This document shows, in pieces, positions 17,364-25,232 of a stretch of DNA of 58,131 nt (the stretch's first letter is position 1; the number at the start of each line of letters is the position of its first letter). The position numbers and the translations under genes were made by a program. The DNA comes from Betaproteobacteria bacterium. GTDB lineage: Bacteria > Pseudomonadota > Gammaproteobacteria > Burkholderiales > Casimicrobiaceae. Under the pieces are notes generated by a model that saw nothing but the letters and a program-made list of their open reading frames with translations, was not told the origin of the DNA and made no database searches. Where the stretch lies: contig JADIZG010000016.1 of the NCBI GenBank assembly GCA_016704895.1, positions 1-58,131 of the forward strand, written 5' to 3'.

Positions 17364-17389
17364 ACCACTCCGGCCGCTGGCATTAGGCT
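17361..17389 (+). promoter_or_regulatory. Predicted promoter of the uxuR-like operon
   Basis: TTGACC (17361-17366), 17 bases, then TAGGCT (17384-17389), about 43 bases before ATG 17432. The -35 is good and the -10 weak, as for a promoter needing tight control. The shared motif at 17370-17385 fills the spacer. Confidence 0.4.
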
Positions 17390-17431
17390 GCCGTACCGCC
17401 CCGTCGCCCCCGACGACACCGCGCGGCCCCC

Positions 17432-18136
17432 ATGCCTTTCCACAGCATCGAGCCTCGTCGCCTCTACCGCCAGATCGCGGACCAGATCCGCGGCCTGATC
17501 AAGTCGCGCGAGTTTCCCGCAGGGTCGCGGCTCCCGCCCGAGCGCGACCTCGCGAAACAGCTCGGCGTGTCGCGCCCGTCGGTGCGCGAGGCGCTGATCG
17601 CGCTGGAGGTCGAGGGGCTCGTCGAGGTGCGGATCGGATCGGGCATCTACGTGCTCGCGCCGGGCGGCGCGGGCGACGTGCCCGCGGCGAACGAGGCGAC
17701 CGCCGGGCCATTCGAGCTGCTGCGCGCGCGTTACGTCATCGAGAGCGAGTGCGCCGCGCTCGCGGCGAAGTCGGCGAGGAAGGCGCAGATGGCGGCGATC
17801 GAATCGGCGCTCGACGAGATGGAGCGCGAGCGTCGCGACGGCAAGCAGCCGCTCAACGGCGACCGCCTGTTCCACATGCGCATCGCCGAGGCGACCGGCA
17901 ACGGCGCGCTGGTGCACGTCGTCAAGATGCTCTGGGACGAGCGGGTCGGGCCGCTCTACCAGCAGCTGGAGCATCATTACGACTCGCCGGAGCTGTGGAC
18001 CGCCGCGATGTCCGAGCACCGGTCGGTGCTGAAGGCGATCGCGGGCCGCGACCCGGCCGGCGCGCGCGCCGCGATGCAGCGGCACCTGAACCAGGCGTAC
18101 AAGCGATTCTCCAAGGGCTGGGACACGCTCCAGTAG
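17432..18136 (+). CDS. GntR-family regulator, UxuR/ExuR/FadR-like
   Basis: A 234-residue GntR regulator of the FadR subfamily. The winged helix includes LPPERDLAKQLGVSRPSVRE (about residues 34-53) and a GSGIYVL wing. The C-terminal FCD domain has FHMRIAEATGN and HRSVLKAIAG. The opening SIEPRRLYRQIADQI is typical of the uronate regulators UxuR/ExuR. It heads the rightward arm, divergent from the other GntR gene, with a near-consensus operator in front. It most likely represses the arm until a uronate or aldonate is present; the effector is inferred from the dehydratase and TRAP genes downstream. Confidence 0.87.
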   Translation: MPFHSIEPRRLYRQIADQIRGLIKSREFPAGSRLPPERDLAKQLGVSRPSVREALIALEVEGLVEVRIGSGIYVLAPGGAGDVPAANEATAGPFELLRARYVIESECAALAAKSARKAQMAAIESALDEMERERRDGKQPLNGDRLFHMRIAEATGNGALVHVVKMLWDERVGPLYQQLEHHYDSPELWTAAMSEHRSVLKAIAGRDPAGARAAMQRHLNQAYKRFSKGWDTLQ

Positions 18137-18164
18137 CGTCCCGACGCGACACGAGGCCTCGTCA

Positions 18165-19189
18165 ATGCTCGCCTGCCGAATCCACGCGAAGGAGGACCTT
18201 CGCGTCGAACCGATGACCGCCCCGTCGCCGGGACCGGGCGAGGTGCTGCTGCGCCTGGGCGCCGGCGGCATCTGCGGATCGGACCTCCACTACTACTTCG
18301 AGGGCCGCAACGGCAGCTTCGTCGTGCGCGAGCCGCTGATCCCGGGCCACGAGGCCTCCGCCACCGTCGAGGCGGTCGGGCCGGGCGTGACGCGCGTGAA
18401 GAAGGGCGACCGGGTCGCGGTCTCGCCGTCGCACGCCTGCGGACGTTGCGAGGGCTGCCGGCAGGGACGCGAGCAGCTCTGCTCCGCCATGCGCTTCCTC
18501 GGCAGCGCGAGCCTGTTCCCGCACGTGCAGGGCATGTTCCGCGAGTTGTTCGTCATGGGCGAGCGGCAGTGCTATCCGGTCGCCGGCGACGTGTCGCTGG
18601 GCGAGCTCGCGTTCGCCGAGCCGCTGGCGGTCGCCCTGCACGCGGTGAACCGCGGCGGCGACCTGCTCGGCAAGTCGGTGCTGGTCACCGGCGCCGGCAC
18701 GATCGGCTGCCTGACGGTGATGGCCGCGCGGCTCGCCGGCGCGCGCCAGGTCACCGTGAGCGACGTGCTGGACCGGCCGCTCGAGCAGGCGACCCGCGTC
18801 GGCGCCGACGTCGCGTTGCGCGCCGATCGCGACGGCGACAGGCTCGCCGCGCCGCAGTTCGACGTCTGCTACGAGGTGTCCGGCACCTTCCCGGCGCTCA
18901 AGTCCTGCGTCGCGGCGGTGAAGCGCGGTGGCGCGGTCGTCCAGGTGGGCACGCTGCCGCACGAGCCGCTGCCGTTCGTCGTGAACGAGGTGATGGCGAA
19001 GGAGATCGACCTCCGGGGAGCGTTCCGATGGGGATCGAATTCGACTGGGCGGTCGACTACCTGTCGGCGCGTCGCGTCGACGTCCGGCCGCTGCTGTCGG
19101 GCCAGTATCCGCTCGAGGACGCGGCCGCCGCGTTCGCGGCCGCGGCCGACAAGAATCGAAGCACCAAGGTGCAGGTGGTCTGCGCCTGA
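18165..19189 (+). CDS. Zinc alcohol dehydrogenase, L-idonate/L-gulonate 5-dehydrogenase-like (frameshifted)
   Basis: A medium-chain dehydrogenase with catalytic-zinc residues in GGICGSDLHYY and GHEASATVEAVG. The structural zinc is held by four Cys in CGRCEGCRQGREQLC, and the NAD-binding fold carries VTGAGTIGCLTV. The frame breaks near 19030: CGATGGGGATC should have one more G, which would read FRWGIEFDWAVDYL and continue to VQVVCA at 19189. Repaired length is 341 residues, normal for IdnD-type enzymes. Such enzymes interconvert sugar acids and their keto forms. It is the first enzyme gene of the rightward arm, 28 bases after the regulator. The deletion is in a G run, so sequence error is likely. 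Confidence 0.8.
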
Positions 19190-19290
19190 CGGGTTCGACG
19201 CGTCGCGGACGGCGTCCGCGGCGCTACGGTTCAAGCCACGGCAACACCGGACGCACGCATCGTCCGGCGCCGAATCCCAGAGGAGGAATC

Positions 19291-20268
19291 ATGCGTCTCA
19301 TGTCCCGAATCGCGTTCGCCCTGCTCGCGACCGCCGCGCTCGTCGCCGGCGGTCCCGCGTCCGCCCAGCAGAAGCTCAAGTGGGCGCACGTGTACGAAAC
19401 CTCCGAGCCGTACCACACCGAGTCGGTGTGGGCGGCCGCCGAGATCAAGAAGCGCACCAACGGCAAGTTCGACATCGAGGTGTTCCCCGCCTCGTCGCTC
19501 GGCAAGGAGACCGACATCAACCAGGGGATGGCGCTCGGCACCGTCGACATGATCATCAGCGGGCCGTCGTTCGCCGCGCGCAGCTACCCGCGCCTGGGCA
19601 TCGCCTACTACCCGTTCATCTTCCGCGACGCCGACCACCTGCTCGCCTACTCGAAGAGCGCGGTGTTCGGCGAGATGGTCAACGAGTTCCGCGCGAAGAC
19701 CGGCATCCAGATCCTCGCCTACACCTACTACGGTGCCCGCCAGACGACGTCGAACCGGCCGTTCACCGACTGCGCCGGCATGAAGGGCCTCAAGATCCGC
19801 GTGCCCGACGTGCCCGCGTACATGGCGACGCCGAAGTCCTGCGGCGCGAACCCGACGCCGATCGCGTTCGCCGAGGTCTACCTCGCGCTGCAGAACGGCA
19901 CGGTCGAGGCGCAGGAGAACCCCCTCACGACGATCGAGGCGAAGAAGTTCTACGAGGTGCAGAAGGCGATCATGATGACCTCGCACATCGTCGACGGCCT
20001 GACCACGCAGGTCGCGCCGCACGTGTGGAACAAGCTCACCGACGCCGAGAAGGCGATCTTCACCGAGGTCACGCGCGAGGCCGCCGCGCGCGCGACGGCG
20101 CAGATCAAGAAGCGCGAGGCGGAGCTCGTCGACGTGTTCAAGTCGAAGGGACTGCAGATCGTCAGCGTCAACCGCCAGAGCTTCATCGACGCGGTGCTCA
20201 AGAACGCCCCGCTCGAGTCGATGGGGTTCACCAGGTCCGACTACGACCGGATCGTCGCGCTCAAGTGA
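19291..20268 (+). CDS. TRAP transporter substrate-binding protein (DctP type), system 2
   Basis: A 325-residue periplasmic protein with signal peptide ending ASAQQ. Its blocks are FPASSLGKETDINQGMALG, MKGLKIRVPDVPAYM (ligand-binding Arg) and PIAFAEVYLALQNGTVEAQE. It belongs to the branch often labelled SiaP- or uronate-binding, and with a UxaA-type dehydratase in the same arm a hexuronate is the likelier ligand. A strong GAGGAGGA ribosome site precedes ATG 19291. A gap of 157 bases with a 12-pair stem-loop separates it from the small permease. That layout often keeps the binding protein more abundant than the membrane parts. Confidence 0.92.
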   Translation: MRLMSRIAFALLATAALVAGGPASAQQKLKWAHVYETSEPYHTESVWAAAEIKKRTNGKFDIEVFPASSLGKETDINQGMALGTVDMIISGPSFAARSYPRLGIAYYPFIFRDADHLLAYSKSAVFGEMVNEFRAKTGIQILAYTYYGARQTTSNRPFTDCAGMKGLKIRVPDVPAYMATPKSCGANPTPIAFAEVYLALQNGTVEAQENPLTTIEAKKFYEVQKAIMMTSHIVDGLTTQVAPHVWNKLTDAEKAIFTEVTREAAARATAQIKKREAELVDVFKSKGLQIVSVNRQSFIDAVLKNAPLESMGFTRSDYDRIVALK

Positions 20269-20346
20269 CGGTTGGTGCAGTCGAAGGATCGGCCTCCGCG
20301 AGTGCGGGGCCACTGCGCACATGCCGTGATGGCCCGGTCTGCGGCC

Positions 20347-20374
20347 CCGGGCTCCCGCGAACGCGGGGGCCCGG
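20347..20374 (+). other. Intercistronic stem-loop between dctP and dctQ
   Basis: Twelve pairs (one G-T) around the loop GAAC: left arm 20347-20358, right arm 20363-20374. There is no T tract, so it is more likely a 3'-end-stabilising or attenuating hairpin than a full terminator. It could raise binding-protein mRNA relative to the permease genes. Confidence 0.55.
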
Positions 20375-20425
20375 CCGTTCGTCCGGACGCCGTCTCGGCC
20401 GACGTCCCACGCTGATCGGTACGCC

Positions 20426-20986
20426 ATGACGACATCCGCCGCAGACGAGCCGGTCCTCGACGCCGAGGGCCATTTCCACGCGACGGACGCGCCGATCGAC
20501 ATTTCGCATTACGGATGGGAGGACTGGTTCACGCTCGTGGTGTTCTGGCTGCTCGCGTTCGACGTCTTCTACCAGTTCTTCACCCGGTACGTGCTGGCCG
20601 ACTCGGCGGCCTGGACCGAGGAGATCGCCCGCTACCTGCTGATCGTCGTGACGTTCGTCGGCGCGTCGATGGGCGTCCGCCGGAACACGCACATCCACGT
20701 CGAGTTCGTCTACCGCTACCTGCCGGCGGGCGTCGCCCGGGCGATGTCGACGCTGGTGGACTTGCTGCGCATCGGCTTGCTGGCCTATGCAACGTGGCTG
20801 TCGTTCGAACTGGTCCCGCGCATGCACGTGCTGAAGATGACGGTGATCGACGTGCCGATGAGCATGATCTACGGGTTCGTCGCCGCCGGCTTCGCGCTGA
20901 TGACGTTCCGCGCGGTCCAGGTGGCGCTGAGGCACTGGCGGCAGGGGTGGAGCGTGCTCGAGCGCCCCGGCGAGGCGGAGGTCTAG
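20426..20986 (+). CDS. TRAP transporter small permease (DctQ type), system 2
   Basis: A 186-residue protein with four membrane helices. The conserved DctQ segment SAAWTEEIARYLLIVVTFVG lies at helix 2, and RRNTHIHVEF follows it. A longer hydrophilic N-terminus (about 30 residues, Asp/His-rich) precedes the first helix. It lies between the binding protein and the large permease, 87 bases upstream of the latter. It is only distantly related to the small permease of system 1, so the two TRAP systems are not a recent duplication. It forms the docking subunit of the inner-membrane complex. Confidence 0.9.
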   Translation: MTTSAADEPVLDAEGHFHATDAPIDISHYGWEDWFTLVVFWLLAFDVFYQFFTRYVLADSAAWTEEIARYLLIVVTFVGASMGVRRNTHIHVEFVYRYLPAGVARAMSTLVDLLRIGLLAYATWLSFELVPRMHVLKMTVIDVPMSMIYGFVAAGFALMTFRAVQVALRHWRQGWSVLERPGEAEV

Positions 20987-21073
20987 GATGACTTGTCCGT
21001 CGAAGCGAACGGCCTCCGCGTCCCTCCTGCGGGCAGGTCCGTGCCCGGAATGTCCCTGCGCGCGGGGTGAACG

Positions 21074-22486
21074 ATGAACTCGCTCCTGCTCGGCGGGTTC
21101 CTCGCCGCGATGGCCACCGGCCTGCCGATCGCGCTGGCGATGGTGCTCGCGTCGCTCCTCTACATCTGGTTCTCGGGCAGCATCCCGCCGCTCACCGTCG
21201 TGCACCGGATGGTCGGCGGCGTCGACAGCTTCCCGCTGCTCGCCGTGCCGTTCTTCATCCTCGCCGGCAACCTGATGAACTCGGCCGGCATCACCAACCG
21301 CATCTACAACTTCGCGCTGGCGCTGGTGGGCTGGCTCAAGGGGGGGCTCGGCCACGTGAACGTCGTCGGCAGCGTGATCTTCGCCGGCATGTCGGGGACC
21401 GCGATCGCCGACGCCGGCGGTCTCGGCACGATCGAGATCAAGGCGATGAAGGACCACGGCTATCCGACCGAGTTCGCGCTCGGCATCACGGCGGCGTCGG
21501 CGACGCTGGGGCCGATCATCCCGCCGTCGCTGCCGCTCGTGATCTACGGCGTGCAGGCGAACGTCTCGATCGGCCGGCTCTTCGCGGCCGGCTTCGTTCC
21601 CGGGATCCTGATGGCGCTGTTCATGATGGCGATGGTCGCGTACTACGCGCACGTGCGGAAGTACGGCAGCGACATCGCGTTCTCGTGGCCGCGCATGGGG
21701 CGCGCGTTCTTCGAGCTGGGATTCGTCGCGGTCACCGCGGTCGCGCTCTATTTCCTCTGGTCGCATCCGGACCTGCCGGGATGGCTGCGCTTCGGCGCGC
21801 TGCTGGTCGGCACGATGGTCGCCGACAAGGTGTTCAAGTTCGAGGCGTACATGGCGCTGCTGACGCCGGTCATCCTGATCGGCGGCATGGCGACCGGGCT
21901 GTTCACGCCGACCGAGGCGGCCGTCGCGGCGGTCGCCTGGGCGCTGTTCCTGGGCTTCGGGTGGTACCGCACGCTCAGCTGGCGGATGATCGTCAAGATC
22001 TCGATGGACACGATCGAGTCCACCGCGGTCGTGCTGTTCATCGTGGCGGCGGCATCGATCTTCGCCTGGGTGCTGACGACGACGCGGGTCACCGAGGCGA
22101 TCGCGGTCTGGGTGCTGTCGATCTCGGACAACCCGCTCGTGTTCCTGCTGCTGGTCAACGTCTTCCTGCTGTTCGTCGGCTGCTTCATGGAGACGATCGC
22201 GGCGATCACGATCCTCGTGCCGGTGTTCATGCCGATCGTCGCGAAGCTCGGCATCGACCCGGTGCACTTCGGGCTCGTGATGATCCTCAACCTGATGATC
22301 GGCCTGCTGACGCCGCCGGTCGGCATGGTGCTGTTCGTCCTGCAGAAGGTCGCGCGAATATCGTTCGAGGCGACGGTGAAGGCGGTGCTGCCCTGGCTGT
22401 GGCCGCTGCTCGTCACGCTCGCGCTGATCACCTACGTGCCGCAGCTCGTGCTCTGGCTGCCCAACCTCGTCTACGGCGCGAAGTAG
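21074..22486 (+). CDS. TRAP transporter large permease (DctM type), system 2
   Basis: A 470-residue multi-helix membrane protein with FPLLAVPFFILAGNLMNSAG, GPIIPPSLPLVIYG, GLFTPTEAAVAAV and LLTPPVGMVLF, the standard DctM blocks. It carries a longer central region than its counterpart in system 1. It is the Na-driven channel subunit. ATG 21074 is taken because it follows a GGGG-rich site and the signal-anchor helix starts at once; a GTG a few bases upstream opens another frame. The next gene begins two bases after its stop, so the dehydratase is translated from the same mRNA. Confidence 0.92.
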   Translation: MNSLLLGGFLAAMATGLPIALAMVLASLLYIWFSGSIPPLTVVHRMVGGVDSFPLLAVPFFILAGNLMNSAGITNRIYNFALALVGWLKGGLGHVNVVGSVIFAGMSGTAIADAGGLGTIEIKAMKDHGYPTEFALGITAASATLGPIIPPSLPLVIYGVQANVSIGRLFAAGFVPGILMALFMMAMVAYYAHVRKYGSDIAFSWPRMGRAFFELGFVAVTAVALYFLWSHPDLPGWLRFGALLVGTMVADKVFKFEAYMALLTPVILIGGMATGLFTPTEAAVAAVAWALFLGFGWYRTLSWRMIVKISMDTIESTAVVLFIVAAASIFAWVLTTTRVTEAIAVWVLSISDNPLVFLLLVNVFLLFVGCFMETIAAITILVPVFMPIVAKLGIDPVHFGLVMILNLMIGLLTPPVGMVLFVLQKVARISFEATVKAVLPWLWPLLVTLALITYVPQLVLWLPNLVYGAK

Positions 22487-22488
22487 CC

Positions 22489-23595
22489 GTGTCGCGGATC
22501 GAGCGCGTCGAGATCCTCCAGGTCGACCTGACGCCGAAGGTCGTCCGCACCGACGCGATCCAGTCGTTCGTCGCGCAGGAGACGCCGATCGTGCGCGTCA
22601 CCTGCGACGACGGCGCGACGGGCACCGGATACAGCTACACGATCGGCACCGGAGGGTCGTCGGTCGTCGCGCTGCTGCGCGACCACCTGGCGCCGCTCCT
22701 GATCGGCGAGGACGCGTCGGAGGTCGAGCGCCTGTGGAAGAAGCTGTTCTTCCGCACGCACGCCACCGCCGTGGGCGCGATCACGAGCCTCGCGCTCGCC
22801 GCCGTCGACACCGCGCTGTGGGACCTGCGCTGCCGGCGCGCGGGGCTGCCGCTGTGGAAGATGGCGGGAGGGGCGCAACGCCAGGTCCCGACCTACACGA
22901 CCGAGGGCGGCTGGCTGCACCTGTCGCGCGACGAGATCGTCGAGCAGACGCTTGCCGCGCGGGACGCCGGGTTCCGCGGCGCGAAGCTCAAGGTCGGCAG
23001 GCCGCACGTGTCGGAAGACGCCGACAGGCTCGAGGCCGTGCGCGCCGCGGTCGGCGACGCGTTCGAGATCATGACCGACGCGAACCAGGGGTTCACGGTG
23101 TCGGAATCGCTGCGGCGGGCGCGCGCCTTCGGGCCGTTCGGGCTCGCGTGGCTCGAGGAACCGCTGCCCGCCGAGGACCTGGGCGGCCACGCCGAGCTCG
23201 CGCGGGCCGCCCCGATGCCGATCGCGGTCGGCGAATCGCTCTATTCGCTGCAGCACTTCCGGGAATACCTCGAGCGCGACGCATGCTCGATCGTGCAGGT
23301 CGACTGCGCGCGGATCGGCGGCGTGACGCCGTGGCTCAAGGTCGCGCACCTCGCCGAGTCGTTCGGCGTCGCCGTGTGCCCGCATTTCCTGATGGAGCTG
23401 CACGTGTCGCTCGCGGCCGCCGTCCCGAACGGCGCGTGGGTCGAGTACATCCCGCAGCTCGACGACGTCACGTCGTCGCGCATGACGCTGCGCGACGGCT
23501 GCGCGGTGCCGCCGGGCGAGCCCGGGCTCGGCATCGAATGGGATTTCGCCGCGATCGAGCGCCGCGCCATCGCACGTGCGACGATCGCCGCCTAA
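22489..23595 (+). CDS. Enolase-superfamily (mandelate-racemase subgroup) sugar-acid dehydratase
   Basis: A 368-residue protein with the capping domain followed by a barrel. The barrel bears AKLKVG (K-x-K catalytic pair), MTDANQG (Asp ligand), WLEEPLP (Glu ligand), VGESLYS (Glu ligand) and CPHFLMELH (His base). This set, with two Lys and a His, is that of L-talarate/galactarate dehydratases and related acid-sugar dehydratases, which form 2-keto-3-deoxy acids. Start GTG 22489 is two bases after the permease stop. It differs from the glucarate-dehydratase-like enzyme at 12300-13553, so the locus holds two enolase-type dehydratases. The exact substrate is unknown. Confidence 0.85.
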   Translation: MSRIERVEILQVDLTPKVVRTDAIQSFVAQETPIVRVTCDDGATGTGYSYTIGTGGSSVVALLRDHLAPLLIGEDASEVERLWKKLFFRTHATAVGAITSLALAAVDTALWDLRCRRAGLPLWKMAGGAQRQVPTYTTEGGWLHLSRDEIVEQTLAARDAGFRGAKLKVGRPHVSEDADRLEAVRAAVGDAFEIMTDANQGFTVSESLRRARAFGPFGLAWLEEPLPAEDLGGHAELARAAPMPIAVGESLYSLQHFREYLERDACSIVQVDCARIGGVTPWLKVAHLAESFGVAVCPHFLMELHVSLAAAVPNGAWVEYIPQLDDVTSSRMTLRDGCAVPPGEPGLGIEWDFAAIERRAIARATIAA

Positions 23596-23604
23596 GGACA
23601 CACC

Positions 23605-25140
23605 ATGCTCACGCGAGCCTCGCTCACGATCCGTCTCCACCCCGACGACGACGTCGTCATCGCCCGCACGCAACTCGTCGGCGGCACCCGCCTGATCGAC
23701 GAAGACGTCGCTGTCGTGGGGCTCGTGCCCCCGGCGCACAAGGTCGCGACGCGCGCGATCCGCAAGGGCGAACCGGTGAAGCGCTACAACCAGATCATCG
23801 GGTTCGCGTCGCGCGACATCGCGCCCGGCGAGCACGTGCACCTGCACAATCTCGCGATGGGCGCGTTCGACCGCGACTACGCGTTCGGCGCGGACGCGAG
23901 GCCGACGCAGTACGTCGACCGTCCGGCGACGTTCCAGGGGATCGTCCGGCGCGACGGGCACAACGCGGGGAAGGTCGCGACGCGCAATTACCTCGGCGTG
24001 CTGTCGACGGTCAACTGCTCGGCGACGGTCGCGCGCGCGATCGCCGACCAGGTGACGCGCGGCGCGCTCGCCCGGTACCCGAACGTCGACGGCGTCGTCG
24101 CGCTGACGCACGGCTCGGGCTGCGGCATGGACACGCACGGCGAGGGCATGAAGCTCCTGCGCCGGACGCTCGCGGGCTACGCGCGCCATCCGAACTTCGC
24201 GGGCGTGCTGATCGTCGGGCTGGGATGCGAGGCGAACCAGATCAGCTCGCTGCTGGGCGCCGAGCAGCTCGACGAGGGCCCGCTGCTGCGCACGTTCAGC
24301 ATCCAGGACACCGGCGGCACCGCGAAGACGGTCGCGCGCGGCGTCGCGATGATCGAGGAGATGCTGCCGGACGCCAACGACGTCGCGCGGGAGCCGGTCG
24401 CCGCGTCGGCCATCGTCGTCGGGCTCCAGTGCGGCGGATCCGACGGCTACTCGGGCATCACGGCCAATCCGGCGCTCGGCGCGGCGGTCGACGTCCTGGT
24501 GCGCCACGGCGGCACCGCGATCCTGTCGGAAACGCCCGAGATCTACGGCGCCGAGCACCTGCTGACGAGGCGCGCCGTGTCGCACGCGGTCGGCGAGAAG
24601 CTGATCGCCCGCATCAAGTGGTGGGAGGCGTACACGGCGCGCGAGCAGGGCGAGATGAACAACAACCCGTCGCCGGGCAACAAGGCGGGCGGGCTCACGA
24701 CGATCCTCGAGAAGAGCCTCGGCGCGGTGGCGAAGGGCGGCACGACGAACCTCGTCGACGTCTACGAGTACGCCGAGCCCGTGACCGCGAAGGGTTTCGT
24801 CTACATGGACACGCCCGGCTACGACCCGGTCTCGGCCACCGGGCAGGTGGCCGGCGGCGCGAACCTGATCTGCTTCACGACGGGTCGCGGCTCCGCCTAC
24901 GGATGCGCGCCGTCGCCGTCGCTCAAGCTGTCGACCAACACGCCGCTGTGGGTCAAGCAGGAGGAGGACATCGACCTCAACGCGGGCGAGATCGCCGACG
25001 GCGAGACGTCGGTCGAGGCGACCGGCCAGCGCCTGTTCGAGCTGATGCTCGCGACCTGCTCGGGCGAGCGCACGAAGAGCGAGCGCCACGGCTACGGCCA
25101 GAACGAGTTCGTGCCCTGGTACGTCGGTGCGGTGATGTAG
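23605..25140 (+). CDS. Altronate/galactarate dehydratase family protein (UxaA/GarD type)
   Basis: A 511-residue protein. An N-terminal SAF domain (about residues 8-85) precedes the UxaA/GarD catalytic region. It contains HGSGCGMDTHGEGM, GLGCEANQIS, LQCGGSDGYSGITANP, EMNNNPSPGNKAGGLTTI and TGRGSAYGCAPSPSLKLSTN, whose Cys and His residues hold the iron. UxaA dehydrates D-altronate to 2-keto-3-deoxygluconate and GarD dehydrates galactarate; sequence alone does not separate the two here. Length is between the two reference enzymes. It follows the enolase-type gene by nine bases in the rightward arm. Confidence 0.88.
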   Translation: MLTRASLTIRLHPDDDVVIARTQLVGGTRLIDEDVAVVGLVPPAHKVATRAIRKGEPVKRYNQIIGFASRDIAPGEHVHLHNLAMGAFDRDYAFGADARPTQYVDRPATFQGIVRRDGHNAGKVATRNYLGVLSTVNCSATVARAIADQVTRGALARYPNVDGVVALTHGSGCGMDTHGEGMKLLRRTLAGYARHPNFAGVLIVGLGCEANQISSLLGAEQLDEGPLLRTFSIQDTGGTAKTVARGVAMIEEMLPDANDVAREPVAASAIVVGLQCGGSDGYSGITANPALGAAVDVLVRHGGTAILSETPEIYGAEHLLTRRAVSHAVGEKLIARIKWWEAYTAREQGEMNNNPSPGNKAGGLTTILEKSLGAVAKGGTTNLVDVYEYAEPVTAKGFVYMDTPGYDPVSATGQVAGGANLICFTTGRGSAYGCAPSPSLKLSTNTPLWVKQEEDIDLNAGEIADGETSVEATGQRLFELMLATCSGERTKSERHGYGQNEFVPWYVGAVM

Positions 25141-25232
25141 GCGCCGGCCGGCGAGCGCTGCCGTTCCCGGACCCGCGGCGCGATGCCCGCGGGCCCGACC
25201 CACCCCTCCCTCCCTTCCCCGGAACGACGACG

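Noticed and set aside
20987..21073. A small gene between dctQ and dctM of system 2.
   Set aside because: No start with a ribosome site gives a plausible product, and the 87 bases look like a normal intercistronic gap with a weak GGGCA/TGCCC stem.
13675..22486. The two TRAP systems as a recent inverted duplication around the regulators.
   Set aside because: All three subunits differ strongly between systems in sequence and length, as do the two GntR genes. They are independent systems brought together.
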